Shown in pieces: positions 42,631 to 51,373 of a DNA stretch of 64,000 bases. The stretch covers positions 62,001-126,000 of the forward strand of contig JAGAYF010000050.1 of assembly GCA_017940605.1 (NCBI GenBank), written 5' to 3'. Numbering within the stretch: position 1 is the stretch's first letter; every line of letters begins with the position of its first letter. The DNA comes from Bacteroidaceae bacterium. GTDB taxonomy: Bacteria > Bacteroidota > Bacteroidia > Bacteroidales > Bacteroidaceae. The notes under the pieces are model-generated. The model did not search any database and had not been told where the DNA came from. It was given only the letters and a program-made list of their open reading frames with translations. Both the position numbers and the translations under genes were made by a program.

Positions 42631-42672
42631 CCGCCCTTCCCTGTCCAGCCGACTGGGAAGGGCGGTTTCTTT
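42631..42672 (+). terminator. Terminator after the HU gene
   Basis: Perfect 11-bp stem CCGCCCTTCCC (42631-42641) with GGGAAGGGCGG (42655-42665), then TTTCTTT. Confidence 0.85.
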
Positions 42673-42734
42673 GTGCCTTGTCGGGAAGGTCCGTGCGGCC
42701 TGCGTCCGGTCCTGCCTGGCAATGCGCTGCGCCG

Positions 42735-42840
42735 GCGGGGCGTGGCAGGCAGGCCGTTGCGGCCCGAAAAAATGAGGGCGCGGCTCGGGACTTCGGCCGA
42801 CGGGGCGCAAAAAACGCAGGCCCGTGGGAATGGGCCTGCG
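42735..42840 (-). terminator. Terminator of the PAP2 gene merged with a GC-rich repeat
   Basis: Stem CGCAGGCCC (42815-42823) with GGGCCTGCG (42832-42840); on the minus strand it is followed by TTTTTTGCGCCCC, i.e. the T-run is part of the GGGGCGCAAAAAA repeat box (42802-42814). Further GC-rich repeat-like sequence reaches back to 42735. The gap 42606-42907 holds no gene. Confidence 0.75.
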
Positions 42841-42907
42841 CTGTGTCGGTATGGGCCGTCAGGGTAGGGCGGCCCTGCCGCCCCTGCCCGACAGGCGGGC
42901 TGCCGCG

Positions 42908-43912
42908 TCAGTGATGCCTGTGGCGGCGGTGGCGGAACTGGTAGTATCGCAGCTCATGCTTCCTGGGCCGGTGGATGAGCTTGCTCTTGTAGATGCTGGT
43001 CGACAGCGCCATCACGACAATGGCGCTCACCCACCCTGCCAGCACGTCCACTGCATAGTGCGCGCCTATGTACACCGTGGACAGGCACAGCAGTATGTAG
43101 AACGGGAGCATCCACTTGGCCAGCCTGAGGCTCATCTTGGCGGCCAGCACCATGAGGATGGTGGACAGGCCCACATGCGAGCTGGGGAAGGCGGCAATGG
43201 GCTTCTCGCTGCCCTGCGCCGTGTGGACCAGCCAGGTGAAGAGGCCGCCGCCATGGTGCTCCTGCACCAGTTCGGGGTGATAGTAGAACCAGTTGCCTAT
43301 GTCGGGGAAGTGTCCCTTCATGGCTTCCTCCATCCCGATTTTCTGGAAGTAGAACTGCGGGCCTGCCGACTGCAGGACCAGGAACACCAGGTAGTACAGG
43401 ATGAACGAGCAGAAGATGACGGTGGTCGTGCGGTCGAAGCGGCGGAAGTGGAACAGCGTGGCCCACACCACGACGACGGCAATCATGGGGTAGTAGGAGA
43501 AGTAGCCCAGGCAGAACAGCTCCTGCCAGAATATTCCCGGCAGCTTCTGGCTCATGACGATGGCGGGCTGGCATCCGAACAGCTGTTGGTCCATGCTGGC
43601 AAAGATATAGTCTGTGTTGGGCATGTACTTGGCAATGTTGTAGATGTCGGGATACCAGTATGCCAGCAGTGCCAGCTGGAAATACACGCGCATGACGTAG
43701 GTGGCGTCGCACGGGTGGGCCTGGTAGAGCCGCCACAGCAGCCACGTGCCGCACAGGATGAGCCCGCGCGCCACGACGGGGCCCCAGTCGGCACCGCCTG
43801 ACAGGAACAAATACACTACCAGCGTGAATACGCTGTAGGCCAACATAATTTTCTCTATACCCACCAGTCCCGGCAGGCGGTACTGGCGTCTCAAGGCAGC
43901 ATCTAAATCCAT
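42908..43912 (-). CDS. PAP2 family membrane phosphatase/phosphotransferase
   Basis: 334 residues from the ATG at 43912 (MDLDAALRRQYRLPGLVGIE). Six or so membrane helices surround the PAP2 motifs: PSSHVGLSTILMV (Ser-His) and GAHYAVDVLAGW (His-x3-Asp). The distribution of aromatic residues and the Aur1-like spacing are compatible with either a lipid phosphatase or an inositol-phosphoceramide-synthase-like enzyme of Bacteroidota; the sequence does not decide. The start overlaps the stop of the epimerase gene by 10 nt, so translation is coupled. The His-rich basic C-terminus (RHRRHRHH) is unusual. Confidence 0.82.
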   Translation of the reverse strand: MDLDAALRRQYRLPGLVGIEKIMLAYSVFTLVVYLFLSGGADWGPVVARGLILCGTWLLWRLYQAHPCDATYVMRVYFQLALLAYWYPDIYNIAKYMPNTDYIFASMDQQLFGCQPAIVMSQKLPGIFWQELFCLGYFSYYPMIAVVVVWATLFHFRRFDRTTTVIFCSFILYYLVFLVLQSAGPQFYFQKIGMEEAMKGHFPDIGNWFYYHPELVQEHHGGGLFTWLVHTAQGSEKPIAAFPSSHVGLSTILMVLAAKMSLRLAKWMLPFYILLCLSTVYIGAHYAVDVLAGWVSAIVVMALSTSIYKSKLIHRPRKHELRYYQFRHRRHRHH

Positions 43913-44931
43913 TTTTCTTGTTTGTACCAGGCTACTGTCTCGCGCACACCCTCGGCCAGTCCGTACCGGGGCACGTAGCCCATGTCCAGGGCGGGCTGGA
44001 TGTCGCATCGCCAGTTCCTTTGCTTTAATATGTTAAACTTGTCATTGTTGAGGGCCGTCATGCGTCCCGTCAGCCCGGCCCATGCCGAGCCGGCGGCACA
44101 CACGGTGCGCAGCAGCCACAGCGGGGCCCTGACGTGCAGCACGCGGCGCACGCCCAGCTCTGCCTGGAGCAGGTCGCTGAATGCGCGGCTGCTGTAGGTG
44201 TGTCCGTCCGACAGCAGGTAGGTCTGCCCGGGAAGCCCGTTACTGATGGATGCAAAGACGGCCTCCACCAGGTCGCGCACGTAGATGAACGTTATCTCCT
44301 GCGGCCTGTATCCTACCGCGAAGTCAATGTGCCGGCCAATGCTTTTTGCCATCAGGAAGTAGTCCTTCTCGCGCGGTCCGTAGACTCCCGTGGGCCGCAG
44401 TATGGTCAGCGGAAAGTCGGGCAGGCCCTGCAGGTATCTTTCCGCCGCCAGCTTGCTGCGGCCGTAGGCCGTGTTGGGCTGCGGCGCGTCGGCGGCCGTC
44501 ATGGGGGCGTAGCAATGGCCGTCCTGCTGGGGGGCGCGGTCCTCGCGCGGCGCACCCAGCACGCTCAGCGAGCTGAGGAATACAAAACGGCGCGGGGTCA
44601 TGCCCAGTTCCCTCAGCGAGTCGGCCAGGTGCTTCGTTCCCTCAAGGTTTGTCCTGAGGAATTCGGCCTCGCTCCGGGCCTTGGTAGCCCCGGCGGCGTG
44701 CACGACGTAGTCCCACGCGTCCTCGGCCTGCTGAAAGGCGGCCAGCGACTGTCGCAGCTGGGCGGCGTGGCCCAGGTGCAGGTCAATGAAGCGGATGCGT
44801 CCGTCCTGCAGCCATTTCCGGCTGCTCGAGGCGCGCACGCCTGCCCATACCTCGAAGCCTAGCTCGAGGGCGCGCTCCACTAGGAAAGAGCCAATGAAAC
44901 CGCTGGCACCGGTAATGAGGATGCGGGGCAT
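43903..44931 (-). CDS. NAD-dependent epimerase/dehydratase family protein
   Basis: 342 residues, extended SDR. NAD-binding GxxGxxG in ILITGASGFIGSFLVERAL at the start; catalytic Tyr-x3-Lys in YGRSKLAAERYLQ with the preceding Ser/Thr region VFLSSLSVLGAP; C-terminal substrate domain. It probably acts on a nucleotide-sugar or a related substrate, which cannot be named. It lies 1 nt after murI and overlaps the PAP2 gene, so the order murI-epimerase-PAP2 suggests an envelope-related operon. Confidence 0.88.
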   Translation of the reverse strand: MPRILITGASGFIGSFLVERALELGFEVWAGVRASSSRKWLQDGRIRFIDLHLGHAAQLRQSLAAFQQAEDAWDYVVHAAGATKARSEAEFLRTNLEGTKHLADSLRELGMTPRRFVFLSSLSVLGAPREDRAPQQDGHCYAPMTAADAPQPNTAYGRSKLAAERYLQGLPDFPLTILRPTGVYGPREKDYFLMAKSIGRHIDFAVGYRPQEITFIYVRDLVEAVFASISNGLPGQTYLLSDGHTYSSRAFSDLLQAELGVRRVLHVRAPLWLLRTVCAAGSAWAGLTGRMTALNNDKFNILKQRNWRCDIQPALDMGYVPRYGLAEGVRETVAWYKQEKWI

Positions 44932-44932
44932 G

Positions 44933-45784
44933 TCAGTCTGTGTTTAGGTCGGTGTGTCGTGATTCTATATGGGCATCCATGAAATGGCTGGCCGTTGCGT
45001 CAAAGACAGAGGGGGATTCGGTGGTCAGGTAGCGGCATGAGCCGTGCTTTGTGCAGCGGCGCTCCATCTCGGGATGCCGTTGCAGGTAGTCCTGCAGGCT
45101 CAGGCTTACGTATTTGCCCTGGTTGATGAGCCGAATGTCCTTGGGGGTGAGTTTTTCCAGTAGTGGCAGCAGCAATGGGTAGTGCGTGCAGCCCAGGATG
45201 ACGGTGTCGATGAGCGCGTCCTGCGACAAGAGGCTGTGCAGGTCCTTGCCGACGAAATATTCAGCGCCAGGCGAGTCCGTTTCAAAGTTCTCCACGAGCG
45301 TTGCCCAGAGCGGGCAGGCCTGTCCCACGACTTTCAGCCGTGGGTGGAGCTTCTGTATCTCCAGTTCATAGGATTGGGAAAGGATCGTGCCGCTTGTAGC
45401 CAGGATTCCCACGTGGCCTGTCTGGGTCAGTAGGCCCACTGCTTCGGCCGTGGGTCGTATGACGCCGAGTACGCGGCGCTGGGCATCCCATTGCGGCAGG
45501 TCGTTCTGCTGAATGGTGCGCAGGGCCTTGGCCGAGGCCGTGTTGCAGGCCAGGATGACCAGTTGGCATCCCTGTTGGAACAGGTAGGCCACGGCTTGGC
45601 GCGTGTAGCGGTACACTACGTCAAAGGAGCGCGTACCGTAGGGCGCGCGGGCGTTGTCGCCCAGGTACAGATAGTCGTATTGGGGGAGTTGTTTGCGCAG
45701 TTCTCTCAGTACGGTCAGTCCGCCATAGCCGGAATCAAAAACTCCAATAGGGCCTGGGTCTTGCGATAGGACTTTCAGCGTCAC
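44933..45784 (-). CDS. murI: Glutamate racemase
   Basis: 283 residues. The two catalytic Cys are visible: LVILACNTASAKALR and VILGCTHYPLLLPLL; the substrate-binding GVFDSGYGGLTVLREL and LGDNARAPYGTRS motifs are at the N-terminus. It makes D-glutamate for peptidoglycan. It follows the OmpH gene by 17 nt and precedes the epimerase gene, as part of one operon. Confidence 0.95.
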   Translation of the reverse strand: MTLKVLSQDPGPIGVFDSGYGGLTVLRELRKQLPQYDYLYLGDNARAPYGTRSFDVVYRYTRQAVAYLFQQGCQLVILACNTASAKALRTIQQNDLPQWDAQRRVLGVIRPTAEAVGLLTQTGHVGILATSGTILSQSYELEIQKLHPRLKVVGQACPLWATLVENFETDSPGAEYFVGKDLHSLLSQDALIDTVILGCTHYPLLLPLLEKLTPKDIRLINQGKYVSLSLQDYLQRHPEMERRCTKHGSCRYLTTESPSVFDATASHFMDAHIESRHTDLNTD

Positions 45785-45801
45785 GTGGAACTGTCTTTCT
45801 G

Positions 45802-46425
45802 TTACGGGTTGGGCTGCGGCGTGCCGGCTGGCGTGGGGGGCGTGCTTTCGTTGTTGACGGGTGCAGCCTGCGGGGCTGTCAGTGCCTGCGGGTCATTGAT
45901 GGGGATGACCTTGCCGTTGAGGCGCGCCAATACGGCCTCGGTAATGTCAGCTCCTGCGGCAGCATTGATGAACGGCAGCCCCTTGCCGTCGGTGTTGGCT
46001 ATGAATGAGAGTCCGTTTTCCTTGCCGATGAGCGTCAATACGCTGTCCAGCTTGGCCTCCATAGGGCCTATGAGGTCTTTCTCGGCGTTGTCCAGCATGC
46101 GTTGGGCATCCTGGCGGAAGGAGATGCCTTGTTCCATGGCTACTTGCAGTTCTTTCTGCCGTTTCAGCATGATCTGCTCGGGAAAGTTCTTCTGTCCCTG
46201 CAGGTAGTCGGCGAACATCTTCTTGAATTTCTCTTCATTGTATTGTGCCTCCTCCTTATATTTTCCCTGGAGGGTGTTCAGGGCCTCCTGGGCCTTGGCA
46301 TAGTCGGGCATTGCCTGGAGTACTTTGTTGTAGCTCAGGTAGCCGAACTGGTATTGTGCCTTTGCCGCTCCGGGCAGCAGGAATGCTGCGAGACAGAGCA
46401 GGCCGATCTTCGAGAATGTCTTCAT
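45802..46425 (-). CDS. OmpH/Skp family periplasmic chaperone
   Basis: 207 residues from the ATG at 46425 with a signal peptide (MKTFSKIGLLCLAAFLLPGA). After YQFGYLSYNKVLQAMPDYAKA comes a long charged helical hairpin (about 50-130, LQGKYKEEAQYNEEKFKKMF), the tentacle region of Skp-like chaperones, then LDSVLTLIGKENGLSFI and a Pro-rich tail. It should bind unfolded outer-membrane proteins between SecYEG and the BAM complex. Transcribed from 46450-46457 with murI downstream. Confidence 0.9.
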   Translation of the reverse strand: MKTFSKIGLLCLAAFLLPGAAKAQYQFGYLSYNKVLQAMPDYAKAQEALNTLQGKYKEEAQYNEEKFKKMFADYLQGQKNFPEQIMLKRQKELQVAMEQGISFRQDAQRMLDNAEKDLIGPMEAKLDSVLTLIGKENGLSFIANTDGKGLPFINAAAGADITEAVLARLNGKVIPINDPQALTAPQAAPVNNESTPPTPAGTPQPNP

Positions 46426-46449
46426 AGCCTGTAATATTAATATCTGCGG

Positions 46450-46457
46450 CAAAGATA
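46450..46457 (-). promoter_or_regulatory. Promoter -7 box of the ompH-murI operon
   Basis: Minus-strand TATCTTTG, 25 nt before the ompH start codon. Confidence 0.65.
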
Positions 46458-46510
46458 CGGAGAGTTTTTAGAAACGGCAAGGGTAGCGGCTATTTTTTTT
46501 CGCCCCGTGC

Positions 46511-47515
46511 TCATTTCAGCAGGTTTTCGTTCAGGAATTGCAGCGTTCTGTCCACGAGCGTGCTGACCTGTTGCGCCGTGATTCCCTTGAATCCGTGGGG
46601 CAGCCCCTCCAGCGTGACGATCTCCATGTCCATTCCTTGCTCCTTAAGGGCCTTGCGTAGCATTTCGCTCTGGTGGTAGGGAACCAGCCGATCGGCATTG
46701 CCGTGAATGGCTATGGTGGGAACGGCGGTCTTCACATAGTTGATGGGTGAATAGCGCTGGCAGGCACGGCGGCGGCGCAGTGGATGGGCGTTGCTCTCGC
46801 CGCTGAATGCCCACAGCAGGCAGTTGCGCGTGTCAATGTACTCCTTACCCACCATGGTCGAGGCTACGGCCACGGCTGTGGGCGGCAGGGCGGGGCGCAG
46901 TATCTTGCACAGATCGGTAGGACCGTATATGTCGACCACGCAGCGCACACGGGTGGCCAGGTGGCTCAGTGGGTGTACGTCCTGGGCCAGGGAGTCGGGG
47001 GCGTAGGCCGTCATAAGGGCCAGGTGTCCGCCTGCCGAAGTTCCCATGAGGGCGATGCGGTCGCCGTCAATGCCCAGTTGGGCGGCGTTGCCCATGAGCC
47101 AGCGCACGGCATCCTTGCAGTCAGCCAGCGGCTTGGGATAGACGACGGTCATGGAGTCGTTGACGAGGCGGTAGTCCATGCTGGCCACCGCTATGCCTGC
47201 CTCCAGAAGCCTGCGCAGGAGCGGTATGCGGTATCCGCTGGTTATCTCCTCCTTGTTGCCGTGCATCCACGAACCTCCGTGTATGAAAAGAACGACGGGC
47301 CGCGCTTCCCTGTCCTTACCTGCGGGCATGTACAGGTCCAGCCTGAGGTCTCCCAGCGCGGTTTCCTTGTACACGATGTCCTTGCTTACCGATGCGCCCT
47401 GGGGCAGCCACTTGGAATCGTCCTTTCCGGCTGCAAGGGCGTTGGCAGCCATGATACAGAGCATGGCGCTCATCACCCAGCCTAACTTGATATGTTGAAG
47501 TAGTCTCTTTACCAT
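46511..47515 (-). CDS. Exported alpha/beta hydrolase (esterase-like)
   Basis: 334 residues with a signal peptide (about 1-29, MVKRLLQHIKLGWVMSAMLC). The fold is of the BD-FAE/acyl-esterase group: oxyanion-hole HGGSW in VVLFIHGGSWMHGNK, nucleophile in LMGTSAGGHLALM (GxSxG), acid in IHGNADRLVP and His in EGLPHGFKG. Likely a carbohydrate or xenobiotic esterase in the periplasm; substrate unknown. The start context TATATATAATATGGTAAAG is identical to that of the hydrolase gene at 24245. Confidence 0.9.
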   Translation of the reverse strand: MVKRLLQHIKLGWVMSAMLCIMAANALAAGKDDSKWLPQGASVSKDIVYKETALGDLRLDLYMPAGKDREARPVVLFIHGGSWMHGNKEEITSGYRIPLLRRLLEAGIAVASMDYRLVNDSMTVVYPKPLADCKDAVRWLMGNAAQLGIDGDRIALMGTSAGGHLALMTAYAPDSLAQDVHPLSHLATRVRCVVDIYGPTDLCKILRPALPPTAVAVASTMVGKEYIDTRNCLLWAFSGESNAHPLRRRRACQRYSPINYVKTAVPTIAIHGNADRLVPYHQSEMLRKALKEQGMDMEIVTLEGLPHGFKGITAQQVSTLVDRTLQFLNENLLK

Positions 47516-47632
47516 ATTATATATATAAGGGAAAAGTTTTCAGACGGAATGCAACAATTTGGGTTCAAAATTACAAAAAGAAAAAAGATTATGTACGCGC
47601 TGACGCTGATTTTGTGATCCGGCAGAGACAAC

Positions 47633-47662
47633 TGCGGCCTGCCTTCAATGAGGCAGGCCGCA
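47633..47662 (-). terminator. Hairpin downstream of pnp
   Basis: 12-bp perfect stem TGCGGCCTGCCT (47633-47644) with AGGCAGGCCGCA (47651-47662), 50 nt beyond the pnp stop. No strong T-run follows on the minus strand. Confidence 0.65.
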
Positions 47663-47711
47663 ATATATGCTTCGACCGACGGCACTTGGGGCGGCCGTCA
47701 GCAGGGTTCAT

Positions 47712-49967
47712 TTACTCTTGTGAGGAACGTGATTCGCCTTCGCCGCTGGGGCGCGTACCGTTGTTGCCGTGGTCGTTGCGGCGCGGCTGACGCTCGGGAC
47801 GCGGACGGCGCGGCTGGCGCTCCACGTAGTCAGCGGGCTTGTCCAGCAAGGCGCGGTGGCTCAGGCGGAACTTGCCCGTCTTCTCGTCAATCTCCAATAA
47901 TTTTACTGTAATCTTGTCGCCCTCGCGAATGCCGGCTTCGTCCACGCTCTCCAGGTGTTTCCAGGCAATTTCGCTGATATGGAGCAGTCCTTCACGGCCC
48001 GGCATGAATTCCACGAAGCATCCGTAGGGCATGATGCTCACTACCTTGGCATCGTACACGCCACCCACTTCGGGCACGGCGGCAATGGCCTTGATCTTGG
48101 CCACTGCGGCCTCGGTGGCCTCTGCGTTGGGGGCGCTGACTTGCACCTTGCCCACGCCGTCTTCCTCGTCAATGGTAATGGTCGTGCCTGTTTCCTCCTG
48201 GATGCCCTGGATAATCTTTCCGCCCGGGCCAATGACAGCACCGATGAACTCCTTGGGAATCGTAAAGGCCACGATGCGGGGAACCTGAGGCTTGAAGTCG
48301 GGACGCGGCTCGGCCAGCGTATCCGTTATCTTGCCCAGGATGTACTCGCGGGCCTGCTTGGCCTGCATCAATGCCTTTTCCAGGATTTCATAGGAGAGTC
48401 CGTCGCACTTGATGTCCATCTGCGTGGCGGTAAGTCCGTTCTTCGTACCCGTGGTCTTAAAGTCCATGTCGCCCAGGTGGTCCTCGTCGCCGAGGATGTC
48501 GCTCAATACGGCATATTTCTCCTCACCGGGGTTCTTTATCAAGCCCATGGCAATGCCGCTCACGGGGTTCTTGATGGGTACGCCGGCATCCATCAGGGCC
48601 AGTGTGCCTGCGCACACCGTGGCCATGGAGGAAGAGCCGTTTGACTCAAGCACCTGGCTCACCAGGCGCACCGTGTAGGGAAAGTCCTCGGGTATCTGTC
48701 CCTTCAGGGCGCGCCATGCCAGGTGGCCGTGCCCTATTTCGCGACGGCCCACGCTGCGCTGTGCCTTGGCCTCGCCTGTGCAGAAGGGGGGGAAGTTGTA
48801 GTGCAGGAGGAAGCGCATGTAGCTCTTGTCCAGCACGTCGTCAATCATTTTTTCATCAAGCTTCGTGCCCAGCGTGCAAGTACCCAGGGCCTGTGTCTCG
48901 CCTCGGGTGAACAGCGACGAGCCGTGGGGCATGGGCAGCGGGCCTGCCTCGCACCAGATGGGGCGTATGTCGGTCGTCTTGCGGCCGTCCAGGCGCTTGC
49001 CCTCGTCCAGGACGCAGCGGCGCATGGCATCGCGCTCCACGTCGTTGTAGTAGCGGTCAATGAGCGCGTTCTTCTCCTCCAGTTCCTCGGGAGTCAGCTC
49101 GGTGTGCTTCTCGGCATAGGCCACCTTGAAGTCTTCGCGTATCTGCGTAAAGGTCTCCTCGCGCAGGTGCTTGTCGGCACAGCCGCTGGCCGAGAAGGTA
49201 TAGGCCTTGTCGTAGCATTCGCGGCGAACCTCCTCGCGCAGGTCCTCGTCGTTGACCTCATGGCAGTACTCGCGCTTCACGTCTGTGCCCAGCTCCTTCG
49301 ACAGTTCGAGCTGCAGGCGGCACTGCGGCTTGATGGCCTCGTGGGCAACCTTGAGCGCCTGCAGGAGATCCTGCTCGGTCACCTCGTCCATTTCGCCCTC
49401 CACCATCATAATGTTTTCCTCGGTGGCACCCACCATGATGTCCATGTCGGCATCCTTCATCTGCTCAAAGGTGGGGTCAACCACGTACTCGCCGTTGACG
49501 CGCGCCACGCGCACCTCCGATATGGGGGCTTCAATGGGGATGTCCGAGCAGGCCAGGGCGGCGCTTGCCGCAAAGCCAGCCAGCGCGTCGGGTATGTCCA
49601 CCCCGTCGGCCGACAGGAGCATGATGTTGACAAACACCTCGGCATGGTAGTTGCTGGGGAACAAGGGACGCAGCACGCGGTCAACCAGGCGGCTGGTCAG
49701 GATTTCGTAGTCGGAGGGACGGCCTTCGCGCTTGGTGAATCCCCCTGGGAAACGCCCTGCGGCGGCATACTGCTCGCGATAGTCACACTGGAGCGGCATG
49801 AAGTCCGTTCCCGGCACAGCGTCCTTGGCTGCGCATACGGTAGCCAGCAACACGGTGTTGCCCAGACGCAGGACGGCGCTTCCGTCGGTCTGTTTGGCCA
49901 CTTTTCCGGTCTCAATCGTGATGGTGCGACCATCAGGCAACTGGACCGACTTTGTAATTACATTCAT
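47712..49967 (-). CDS. pnp: Polynucleotide phosphorylase
   Basis: 751 residues from the ATG at 49967 ([20 protein letters not shown]). Two RNase PH domains (the second with [13 protein letters not shown] and [19 protein letters not shown]), then a KH domain ([20 protein letters not shown]) and an S1 domain ([20 protein letters not shown]), and a short Arg/Pro-rich tail. It degrades RNA from the 3' end by phosphorolysis. Promoter at 50020-50027; monocistronic. Confidence 0.97.
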   Translation of the reverse strand: MNVITKSVQLPDGRTITIETGKVAKQTDGSAVLRLGNTVLLATVCAAKDAVPGTDFMPLQCDYREQYAAAGRFPGGFTKREGRPSDYEILTSRLVDRVLRPLFPSNYHAEVFVNIMLLSADGVDIPDALAGFAASAALACSDIPIEAPISEVRVARVNGEYVVDPTFEQMKDADMDIMVGATEENIMMVEGEMDEVTEQDLLQALKVAHEAIKPQCRLQLELSKELGTDVKREYCHEVNDEDLREEVRRECYDKAYTFSASGCADKHLREETFTQIREDFKVAYAEKHTELTPEELEEKNALIDRYYNDVERDAMRRCVLDEGKRLDGRKTTDIRPIWCEAGPLPMPHGSSLFTRGETQALGTCTLGTKLDEKMIDDVLDKSYMRFLLHYNFPPFCTGEAKAQRSVGRREIGHGHLAWRALKGQIPEDFPYTVRLVSQVLESNGSSSMATVCAGTLALMDAGVPIKNPVSGIAMGLIKNPGEEKYAVLSDILGDEDHLGDMDFKTTGTKNGLTATQMDIKCDGLSYEILEKALMQAKQAREYILGKITDTLAEPRPDFKPQVPRIVAFTIPKEFIGAVIGPGGKIIQGIQEETGTTITIDEEDGVGKVQVSAPNAEATEAAVAKIKAIAAVPEVGGVYDAKVVSIMPYGCFVEFMPGREGLLHISEIAWKHLESVDEAGIREGDKITVKLLEIDEKTGKFRLSHRALLDKPADYVERQPRRPRPERQPRRNDHGNNGTRPSGEGESRSSQE

Positions 49968-50019
49968 CGTCAATTAAAATTTTTACTGTTTCCTGTTACG
50001 TCATTTAAAAAATCGGGTG

Positions 50020-50027
50020 CAAAGATA
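50020..50027 (-). promoter_or_regulatory. Promoter -7 box of pnp
   Basis: Minus-strand TATCTTTG, 53 nt before the pnp start. The 368-nt gap up to greA holds this and the greA promoter but no gene. Confidence 0.65.
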
Positions 50028-50224
50028 CCGCTTTTTCCTTAAACGAGCACATGCAGGGCCATTAATTTTATGATTTCCAACGGTCCGACGGAAAAATCGG
50101 GCGGCAATGCCCCGTTTTTGCCTGGAGAGCATGTTTTTCGGCGGAAAAACTTCCCGAAAAAGGATTTTTGAGGCCCAAAAACAAAAAAAACGAGATTTTT
50201 TACGCCTTATTCGCAAAATTGTCC

Positions 50225-50232
50225 TACCTTTG
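50225..50232 (+). promoter_or_regulatory. Promoter -7 box of greA
   Basis: TACCTTTG, about 100 nt before the greA start. The leader contains a short CGACGCCCAGCGTCG hairpin (50278-50292) followed by a T-rich stretch, of unclear meaning. Confidence 0.6.
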
Positions 50233-50277
50233 CATCGACAAGGTAACACTTTGTTGCAGACAGTAATAAGGGGATTC

Positions 50278-50306
50278 CGACGCCCAGCGTCGGGATTCTT
50301 CTTTTT
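50278..50306 (+). terminator. Hairpin in the greA leader
   Basis: CCGACGC (50277-50283) can pair with GCGTCGG (50287-50293) around a short loop, followed by GATTCTTCTTTTTTCGC. The stem plus T-run could attenuate greA transcription about 40 nt before the start codon. Weak evidence; the loop is only three bases. Confidence 0.45.
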
Positions 50307-50335
50307 TCGCTTAAAGAATTATAAAACATAGCATT

Positions 50336-50803
50336 ATGGCATACATGACACAAGAAGGGTACGACAAGATGGTCGCCCAGTTGAAGCACATGGAGTCCGT
50401 GGAACGCCCCGCCTGCTCGGCGGCCATCGCCGAGGCGCGCGACAAGGGCGACCTGTCGGAAAACAGCGAGTATGACGCTGCCAAGGAGGCGCAGGCCATG
50501 CTCGAGATGAAGATCAACAAGCTCAAGGCCACCCTGGCCGAGGCCAAAATCATCGACACCAAGAAGCTGGACCGCAACACGGTGCAGATTCTGGCCACCG
50601 TCGAGATGCAGAACATGGCCAACGGGGCGCACATGAAGTACACCATCGTGAGCGAGAGCGAGGCCAACCTGAAGGAGAACAAAATCTCAAGCCAGACCCC
50701 CATTGCCCAGGGACTGCTGGGCAAGAAGGTGGGCGACGAGGTGAACATCAGGATTCCGCGCGGCGAAATCAAGCTCAAGATAATCAACATTACTTACGAA
50801 TAG
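50336..50803 (+). CDS. greA: Transcription elongation factor GreA
   Basis: 155 residues. N-terminal coiled-coil with YMTQEGYDKMVAQLKHMES and EARDKGDLSENSEYDAAKEA, whose acidic tip residues (DLSENSEYDAA) drive cleavage of backtracked RNA; the C-terminal domain includes ISSQTPIAQGLLGKKVGDEV. It rescues stalled RNA polymerase. It precedes the HIT gene by 4 nt, forming an operon. Confidence 0.96.
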   Translation: MAYMTQEGYDKMVAQLKHMESVERPACSAAIAEARDKGDLSENSEYDAAKEAQAMLEMKINKLKATLAEAKIIDTKKLDRNTVQILATVEMQNMANGAHMKYTIVSESEANLKENKISSQTPIAQGLLGKKVGDEVNIRIPRGEIKLKIINITYE

Positions 50804-50807
50804 GACC

Positions 50808-51206
50808 ATGCCCACCATTTTCACCCGCATCATACAGGGAGAGATTCCCAGCTACAAGGTGGCCGAGGACGATGAGTTCTATGCCTTCTTCGACATCAAC
50901 CCCCTGAAGAAGGGGCACACGCTGGTCGTGCCCAAGCGCGAGCAAGACTACATCTTCGACATTGCCGACGACGAGATAGGCCGCATGATGGTGTTTGCCA
51001 AGCACGTGGCCCAGGCGCTCAAGGCCGCCGTGCCCTGCCGCAAGGTGGGCGTGGCCGTCATAGGCCTGGAAGTGAACCACGCCCACATACACCTGGTGCC
51101 CCTGGACAAGGAGGGCGACCTGGACTTTGCCCACAAGACGCAGCTGCCCCCCGAGGAGATGGAGGCCACGGCCCGCGCCATAGCCCAGGCCTACGCCGCC
51201 CTGTAG
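50808..51206 (+). CDS. HIT family protein
   Basis: 132 residues. The histidine triad is in NHAHIHLVPLD near residue 100; the N-terminal IFTRIIQGEIPSYKVAED and FFDINPLKKGHTLVVPKRE are typical of the Hint/HinT branch. Such enzymes hydrolyse nucleotide phosphoramidates such as AMP-lysine; the physiological role in bacteria is poorly known. Cotranscribed with greA, a common arrangement in Bacteroidota. Confidence 0.93.
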   Translation: MPTIFTRIIQGEIPSYKVAEDDEFYAFFDINPLKKGHTLVVPKREQDYIFDIADDEIGRMMVFAKHVAQALKAAVPCRKVGVAVIGLEVNHAHIHLVPLDKEGDLDFAHKTQLPPEEMEATARAIAQAYAAL

Positions 51207-51373
51207 CCCAAGGCGCAAGAGGTGAGCCGGCGCGGCCTGAAAAACGGAGGACAAGGCGGCAGACATCTTTCGTTTCGGCCTGAAAGACGGCGTTGCGGGC
51301 CGCCATGCGCGCACCGCCGGCCCGACGGGCTGCAGGAGGAGACTTTTTCCTATAATCATATAAATTAACCGAT
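51207..51373. repeat. GC-rich gap with repeat-like boxes
   Basis: Contains GGCGCGGCCTGAAAAACGG and, near 51277, CGGCCTGAAAGACGGC, which loosely resemble the CGTGAAAG repeat boxes seen elsewhere. Membership is uncertain. No gene. Confidence 0.35.
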
